64,000 nucleotides of DNA. It comes from Acanthosepion pharaonis. Its lineage: Eukaryota > Mollusca > Cephalopoda > Sepiida > Sepiidae. The notes beneath the pieces are model-generated. The model saw nothing but the letters and a program-made list of their open reading frames with translations, made no database searches and was not told the origin of the DNA. The stretch lies in NCBI GenBank assembly GCA_903632075.3, contig CAHIKZ030001194.1, positions 563,001 to 627,000 of the forward strand. Reading direction: 5' to 3'. Below are positions 58,360-64,000 of the stretch, one piece after another (within the stretch, counting starts at the first letter, position 1; every line of letters starts with the position of its first letter). Both the position numbers and the translations under genes were made by a program.

Positions 58360-61300
58360 ATCATATTTTGTGGAGTGAGTAAAAGACTTTTCCAACACGT
58401 CTTTATATTAGGCATTTTGTATAATATCGGTCATAGTTGTCTCGAAAGTCTCATGCCATTTAAAATGCTTAAGTAGATTTTTTTCCACATTTTCCTTTTA
58501 TATTTTTCTCAAATCAAAGTGAAATGATGGTTGCAGAGCAAGATGCCTTCCCAGGCTATTCCTATTTATTTCCTCCCGGTGAATTTCTTTTTCGCTTTTA
58601 GCTATGAAATTTCATAAAAATATGAATCAGAAATAAAAAGTAAATGACACCTATCGACAACAATAATACGAGCATGCACAGATGTTTTAAAACATTTACA
58701 TAAAATTTCATTTGGTGCTGTTTCATTTTTAAATAATGGTGAAATTGATTCAGTTAAAATATGGCTCTAAGATTTTATAGTGGATTTTGTTTTCATTTAA
58801 AATTTCTTTGAGAAACTCTTCGTAATTTTAATATCCAACTGTGATGTATGTCTATTTTTATTTACTTAAAACTTCTTGATTTTTTCAGTTTATATGTTCT
58901 CAATGAATATTTTTTATTTGAAATTATTCTTAATTTTGATGGTCGAGAAACCTGAATTCGTTTTGGCACATTTGGAGAAAATACCTGAAAGGGAATTAAA
59001 ATTTAATTCTCTCAATGAAAATCACGAGAGGAAAACGTATATTTTCATTCGCCTCCCTGTGTAAAATATCCATGATTACATAAATCGTCTATTTGTTATT
59101 TTTGTTTGGAAATATTTAATACATGTTTTCAAGGAGATAAGAAATGTAATGTATCTTCGAAAGGCTGTTTGTCTTACATACTCTAGGAAATTTCAAATAA
59201 GTAACTGGAAAAGAAAATGAACAGTTAAAAAAGGCAAATAGAAAAAAATCCAGCATAATGATTTGCGTTAAGAATTAGTCAAACTAATCGATTGAGAATG
59301 ATAACCTGATATTCTAAAGTAAAACTGAAACAGGACAAAAATGACAAGGAGATCAATGTTGCTGCGATTTGAGTCCAAGTGAATTCAACAAATGTAAAAA
59401 ATAAAATGCAAATATCAAAATTAACATTTTCGTCACATTTTTATACATAATTAAAACTTAAATAATCTGAATACTGCACATATCACCGTTATCAGTACTT
59501 GTTGAAATATTTATCAAGAAAATATTACAGTAAAAAGGTCGCGGAAAACAATTTTGATGAGTTGACAAATTCATAAATTCATTGTAACTGACTTTGGAGT
59601 TGGTTCGTATCCTAATTAGTTCAGGCAAATATATTTTTTAAAATTCATGTCCCAATGTCCACTGATGCAAATACAGGGAAAAGCAATTGAGAGTAATGCT
59701 GTGCAATTACCCCTAAATTCTGCATGCAGTTGAGAATATACCTAAACTCTTGTTCCAGCTTCTTGGTATTGAGTCTTAATCAGGTGGTAATCAGGTGGTA
59801 ATCAGGTGGGGTAATCACAAAAATAAAAGTGATAAATTCCACAATACAAATAAATAAATCAACAACACAAATAAACTGCGATTTAAGATCGAATATTTTT
59901 AAAGTGGAATTAAATTAAAATTATTAACAGTAATTGGAATGACACAAATATCTTTAAGCAAAAGTAATCTAATTTTAGTGAACCATATTTCAGAATTAGG
60001 TTTTTGAGTAAAAGTGATCGGCTTCAATACAGAAGAAAAATCATCAAACTCTTTGAAATACTCCTGGTTTTGGGCTTCAAACAGAAAAAAAGTTTTGATT
60101 AAGAACCCTAGCAAGAGATTACGTCCATTGACTCGTATGTCACTGAATACTCTCATACCTAAATATAAAATTATTAAACGAATTTTGGTTTATTTATATT
60201 CCATATATGTCCATTTTGACATTTTCTAAATGTTTAGCCTTCTTTCACAAACTCCACATTTTTTTTAATTCGAAACCGTAGGCGTCGTTGTATTATTATT
60301 ATTATTAGTAGTAGTAGTAGTAGCAGTATTATTTAAAGCACTCAGTTTATTGAGGTGGAACTTCAGGTTTCATCTCATTACAGGCGAACACACACACAAA
60401 CTACTTGCACAGGCCAAACTTTCTGCATTCATCTAAACTACATGTAAATACACCTATTTGTACATAGAGAAAACAGTCTTGTGAATTTACTGTAAAAATA
60501 AATAAAATTGGTATTTGAAGAAAATGTCTGTTTCCTTCGCTTTCTTTTAATTTTACATTTTTTTCGTGAAACGTTTCGTCAAGCGGTGAATTTATTTTTC
60601 TTTTAATATAAGCCACAGCATGTTTTGAACTCAAATGCAAACAGTTTAATTTAAAAAAAAACGCCTGACATTTACTGCAGACATTAGGAAATGTCATTAC
60701 TGTCTCGGATTAGGTGTGAGGAAGTATTCATAGACTATTACTAAAGAGTGAGTATCGACAATCTATGAATAAGTAGGTTAATACCTTACGAGAAAATGTC
60801 ATTGGAGGAAAGAAAATAACTAATTACCGTTTCTCTTACAGTTTATGCAAGAATATGTATATATAGGAAGAAGATTAGAGGTGGGAAATGTAAGCTTTCA
60901 TAGCAGCTTTATTAATTAGCCATAGTGAAAATGCGTAACATTTAAAACTATAATTTATACGTATTTATAGTTTCTGTACGTAAAAGTGTGTGTAAGTCGA
61001 TTTACTGTGTATGAATATTCGCATTAAAAAGTCTTATTTGAAATGTTACTAAAAATGGATATGTATCTGATATAAAGGAAGTTTATACATTTAGTATATT
61101 TTATTGGTTATAGTTTATAGGAGAAATGAAAGTACAAGCGTAGTGAGTTAAGAAAAATCTCTCAGTAGATTCAGTTATTATTTGTGTCTTTGATTCCTTG
61201 TTGCTTCGTTTATTCATTTGGTGAAAGGGAGTCACTTGTCATAGATGGGTGTAACATTTTTGCCTTGAATGACGATAGCCTTTATTCACAGGATGAAAAA

Positions 61301-61730
61301 TTGAATGGTTTCGAATTTTATTCAAACCAACAGCGATTAGCTGAAAATGATCTTTTTATACCTCGTAATCTTTTTTCTAATACGTTCGTTAGTTTTATTT
61401 TTGGCAACTTTTGTGACTGTTGTAACCTTTAACCTACTTTAGGTGTTGTACTCAGTAAGCTTCTTAGAATTTCGAATCGAACTTTTTACTCAACACACGG
61501 GTATAGAATATTCTTATCCCACTTTCCATGCTATGAGGATATTTCAGATTTGGGGATATTTCCAATCTCATTCACTTATTCCTTCACTGAAGCAGTGTGT
61601 CATTTAAGCCTCATAACTTTTCAAGGAATCCAATTTTTCAATCTACTGTGTATTTTGGACAATCAAGTTTTGGAAGAGTAGAGCATTAAATGTATCTGTA
61701 GTCAGGTGGTGAGACTGTATGAGTGTCTTG
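58360..61730. other. AT-rich stretch downstream of the LINE
   Basis: Nothing clearly gene-like. A 62-codon ORF at 58876-59064 begins just after a splice-acceptor-like tttttcag but has no recognisable domain. Small repeats include three 12-bp units at about 59782-59812 and (ATT)n/(AGT)n near 60291-60322. Confidence 0.4.
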
Positions 61731-61734
61731 ACTC

Positions 61735-62100
61735 AAGTGGTGGTCACGGTGGTAGGTCGTTTTGCTGGTTGGTAGACCTGCTGTGTTGAACCAGGGTGAA
61801 GTCTGATTGGCGTCACGTTGGTGGGTCGAGTGGGTTGCATGTGTGCGGCATCGGAGTCGCTTGTTTTGTGGAATCGGTGTCGCTTGTTTACGGAGTCGGA
61901 GTCGCTTGGTTGCTTGCGGAGTCGCTTGTTTGCGGAGTTGGTTTTGTCGAGGTGGCAGCGTCGTCGACGATGAAGGCTTGTAGCTGGGTGATGTCGTAAC
62001 TGGATAGTCGGCGTTTCGTCGACTAAATTATAAGAAGATGATGACCATACAGTTTGCACTGCGAGAGGGTCGCTTCGTAGACCTGGTGTGTTGTGTGGAA
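61735..62100. repeat. GC-rich repetitive island
   Basis: Composition changes sharply from the AT-rich surroundings. The word CGGAGTCG or near variants recurs several times at 61851-61940 in imperfect tandem units of about 16-24 bp. A 17-bp direct repeat, GTAGACCTGCTGTGTTG (one mismatch), lies at 61772 and again at 62077. The minus-strand ORF of 108 codons across it is Arg/Ser/Asp-rich and low complexity. It could be part of an LTR or a satellite-like element; I see no diagnostic ends. Confidence 0.6.
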
Positions 62101-63300
62101 CCTAATGCAGAGTGGAACAATTTCGTTATTTCGTTCTCTGCCTTTGTGGCATTCATATCCGGCCAGCATGCAGAATGAATCAGAAAAAGTTCTAATTGAA
62201 ATGAAGTATAACAATATCAACTGAAATATTGTATTGAAAATAAAATAAAAACCATGATTAACTCATTCTGTATGCTGGAGTGGAAAGCATAAGAAAATGT
62301 CTATAATTCTTTCATTTACATTTTCAAATTATTTATATGTTAATTCAGTTAATGATATTTCAATCGAGTTCTGAAGTATTTGAGATTACAAGGAAAAAGA
62401 TTTCTTTTCGATAAATACACGTTCGAATAAACGAAAAAATAGAATGACATTTATAAACTAAAAATTGATTAAAAAAAGAAATTAAATTCAAGGGGAAGAA
62501 TCTATAATATTTTGTTTGAGTTATTTCCCTTAGAAATTGTTCCTTATCTGGTCTCTTTTCAACAAGATTCTAAACATGTTTTTGGTTTACCATATGCCTG
62601 ATATAATTGTATATGCCAGTGTTCCAGTTTAGTAAACTCTTTAAATATTAGTTTTCAACCCAAAATATTCCTAACCCAGTTATCTATTTCTATTTTCACT
62701 ATTTCTTGCCAATATAATCTCAGTATTTTTCTAAAATTAATCATAAAAATGATACCATCCTTTAAAAGAGTTTAAGAACAAAACTGAAGATAATTCGATA
62801 AAATTATTAAACATTTATTTAAATAATGATTTTTCACAAAAACTAAAATTTGTACTTTTTGTATATGTCATGAGCCATATCGCCAATTTCATGAAGGAAC
62901 ATGGTAGGTGGTGGTGGTGGTAGTAGTAGGTTGTTATGGGAAGATGAGACAATTGAAACCAGTGCTTTCCTCATTCAGAAAGTTTTTTTTCTAGGAAGAG
63001 TTAATTCCCTTACGCTTCAGAATACATCAACTTTATTTCCCTTACACTTGAAATGTTTTGATGACATAATGTAATAAAACAGAAAATACTTGAAAATCAT
63101 TTTTTTTTTATTGAGAATTGGATGCCAAAGCATATTCATCCAATTTCAATCACATTCTCAATAAGGAAATATTTATAATATGCTTATAAGAGTTTATTTA
63201 CATGTGAAGGAGCTAAGACTTTGCTGATAGAGGCTATATACGATGCCTCCTTCTAACAACTTTGGCTCGCGTGACTACTGGTGGCTCTGTAATAGTGTGT
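62100..63300. other. AT-rich stretch without a recognisable gene
   Basis: No exon or repeat with clear ends. An imperfect hairpin at about 63108-63166 pairs 'ttattgagaa' with 'ttctcaataa' and, inside, 'ttggat' with 'atccaa'. Confidence 0.45.
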
Positions 63301-63329
63301 TGAATTAGCGTAAGTCATGCATCTCTCCT

Positions 63330-63660
63330 CTCTTCACTCAGTTTGAAGTGCTAACATCTGCTGATAAAGCAGAATGTTTGGGTGGTAAATTCTCTTCTAA
63401 TTATACTCTTTACTCATTTGGGATATCTTTGCCTAACTTTCTCCTTAGGACCGAGTCATTATTGAATAATATACATATTACTCCCTCCATGGTTTGCATC
63501 CCCCAAAAAACTGAAGCCATCCTGGGTTCAAGGAATCGTTCAAAGAAAGCAACTAGATCTGCTTCAAACAATGTCAGAATCTCATGTTGACGTGATGGCA
63601 TCCCTGCAATAGTCCTTAAGAAATGTGTTCCTGAACTAGCTCCTGTCCATTAACATACAG
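63330..63660 (+). mobile_element. Jockey/CR1-like LINE relic, reverse transcriptase N-terminal part
   Basis: The + strand reading gives LTSADKAECLGGKFSSNYTL, FGISLPNFLLRTESLLNNI and HITPSMV. After a frameshift it gives RDGIPAIVLKKCVPELAPV. This is the start of a LINE reverse transcriptase (DKAELFAKNFSSNSTL...ITPxxV...GPDGIPxxVLKxCxPELAP). It is the same broad family as 56823-58350. The match fades past about 63660. Confidence 0.8.
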
Positions 63661-64000
63661 CCTTTAAACTGAATGAGTTTTTTTCTATCGCTTTCCGCAA
63701 AGCCTATAGATGTCATCAGCATAGTGTGAGGCTTTATGTATGATCAAAGATATTTCAGCTATTCAAACTTATCCCTTTCAGGAAGGGTCCAGAATACGGT
63801 ACTACGGATATTGGTGTTGTATTTATGTTTCTTGTAGAGATTATTGCAGTTTAGTTTTTTCCCAAATATTCCAGGTTTTTATTTGAATTTTAATAGTTTC
63901 ACTTCTATATATGGTTGTCTTCAAGCGTTTTATTCGTTTTTTTATTCCTTGCTCGTGTAGGTAGATTTTCTTTTACATTTTCCTGTCAAGGTGATAATCC
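63661..64000. other. Window end without recognisable features
   Basis: I see no continuation of the LINE motifs and no exon. Confidence 0.4.

Noticed and set aside
61184..61432. 82-codon + strand ORF with several cysteines
   Set aside because: There are no splice signals in useful phase, no signal peptide and no recognisable domain.

Overview
This is a eukaryotic, intron-rich and AT-rich window dominated by transposable-element debris and (TA)n microsatellites. It has no operons, no bacterial-type gene packing and no long ORFs. The mix of elements suggests a lophotrochozoan, most likely a cephalopod mollusc: a tRNA-derived SINE cluster, RTE-like and Jockey/CR1-like LINEs, BEL/Pao, Penelope-like, hAT, pogo, several mariner/Tc1 relics and a Helitron-like end inside a TA repeat. 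The organism is an inference from repeat style, not a proven identification.

The one well-supported protein-coding gene lies on the + strand from 24078 to 54603. It has four exons: 24078-24128, 46644-46703, 48863-48968 and 53969-54603. Each junction has GT/AG signals and the reading frame is kept across all three introns (phases 0, 0 and 1). The introns are about 22.5 kb, 2.2 kb and 5.0 kb. The predicted product is a secreted protein of about 283 aa: a signal peptide, a small four-cysteine module, one textbook Kunitz/BPTI domain with Asp at the P1 position, and a long arginine/lysine-rich C-terminal tail. I could not see a promoter or 5' UTR exon. A candidate poly(A) signal is at 54853.

Layout. 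1-3.9 kb: a palindromic SINE cluster, then a Helitron-like element. 3.9-8.5 kb: mostly featureless AT-rich DNA with one dispersed repeat. 8.5-11.2 kb: a minus-strand BEL/Pao relic with gag and RNase H remains but no reverse transcriptase. 11.2-24 kb: sparse relics (LINE 3' ends, a Penelope-like GIY-YIG fragment, a LINE carrying a 40-bp minisatellite) and many microsatellites. 24-46.6 kb is intron 1: two mariner relics, minus-strand LINE fragments around 32.5-36.8 kb with a mariner inserted among them, perfect palindromes, and an RTE relic with a (GAT)n tail. 46.7-48.9 kb is intron 2, holding a hAT element with exact 8-bp target duplications. 49-54 kb is intron 3, with a fold-back element, a pogo-like transposase relic and a TA-flanked Tc1/mariner-like element. 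54.6-64 kb lies downstream of the gene: a minus-strand LINE with endonuclease, YADD and 3' tail remains, a GC-rich repetitive island, and the start of another LINE relic.

Nearly every ORF here other than the four Kunitz exons is a transposon fragment or a chance ORF. The most unusual biology is the Kunitz gene (P1 Asp, private four-cysteine exon, basic tail). The most unusual DNA structures are the head-to-head SINE palindrome and the 26-bp perfect palindrome at 30540.
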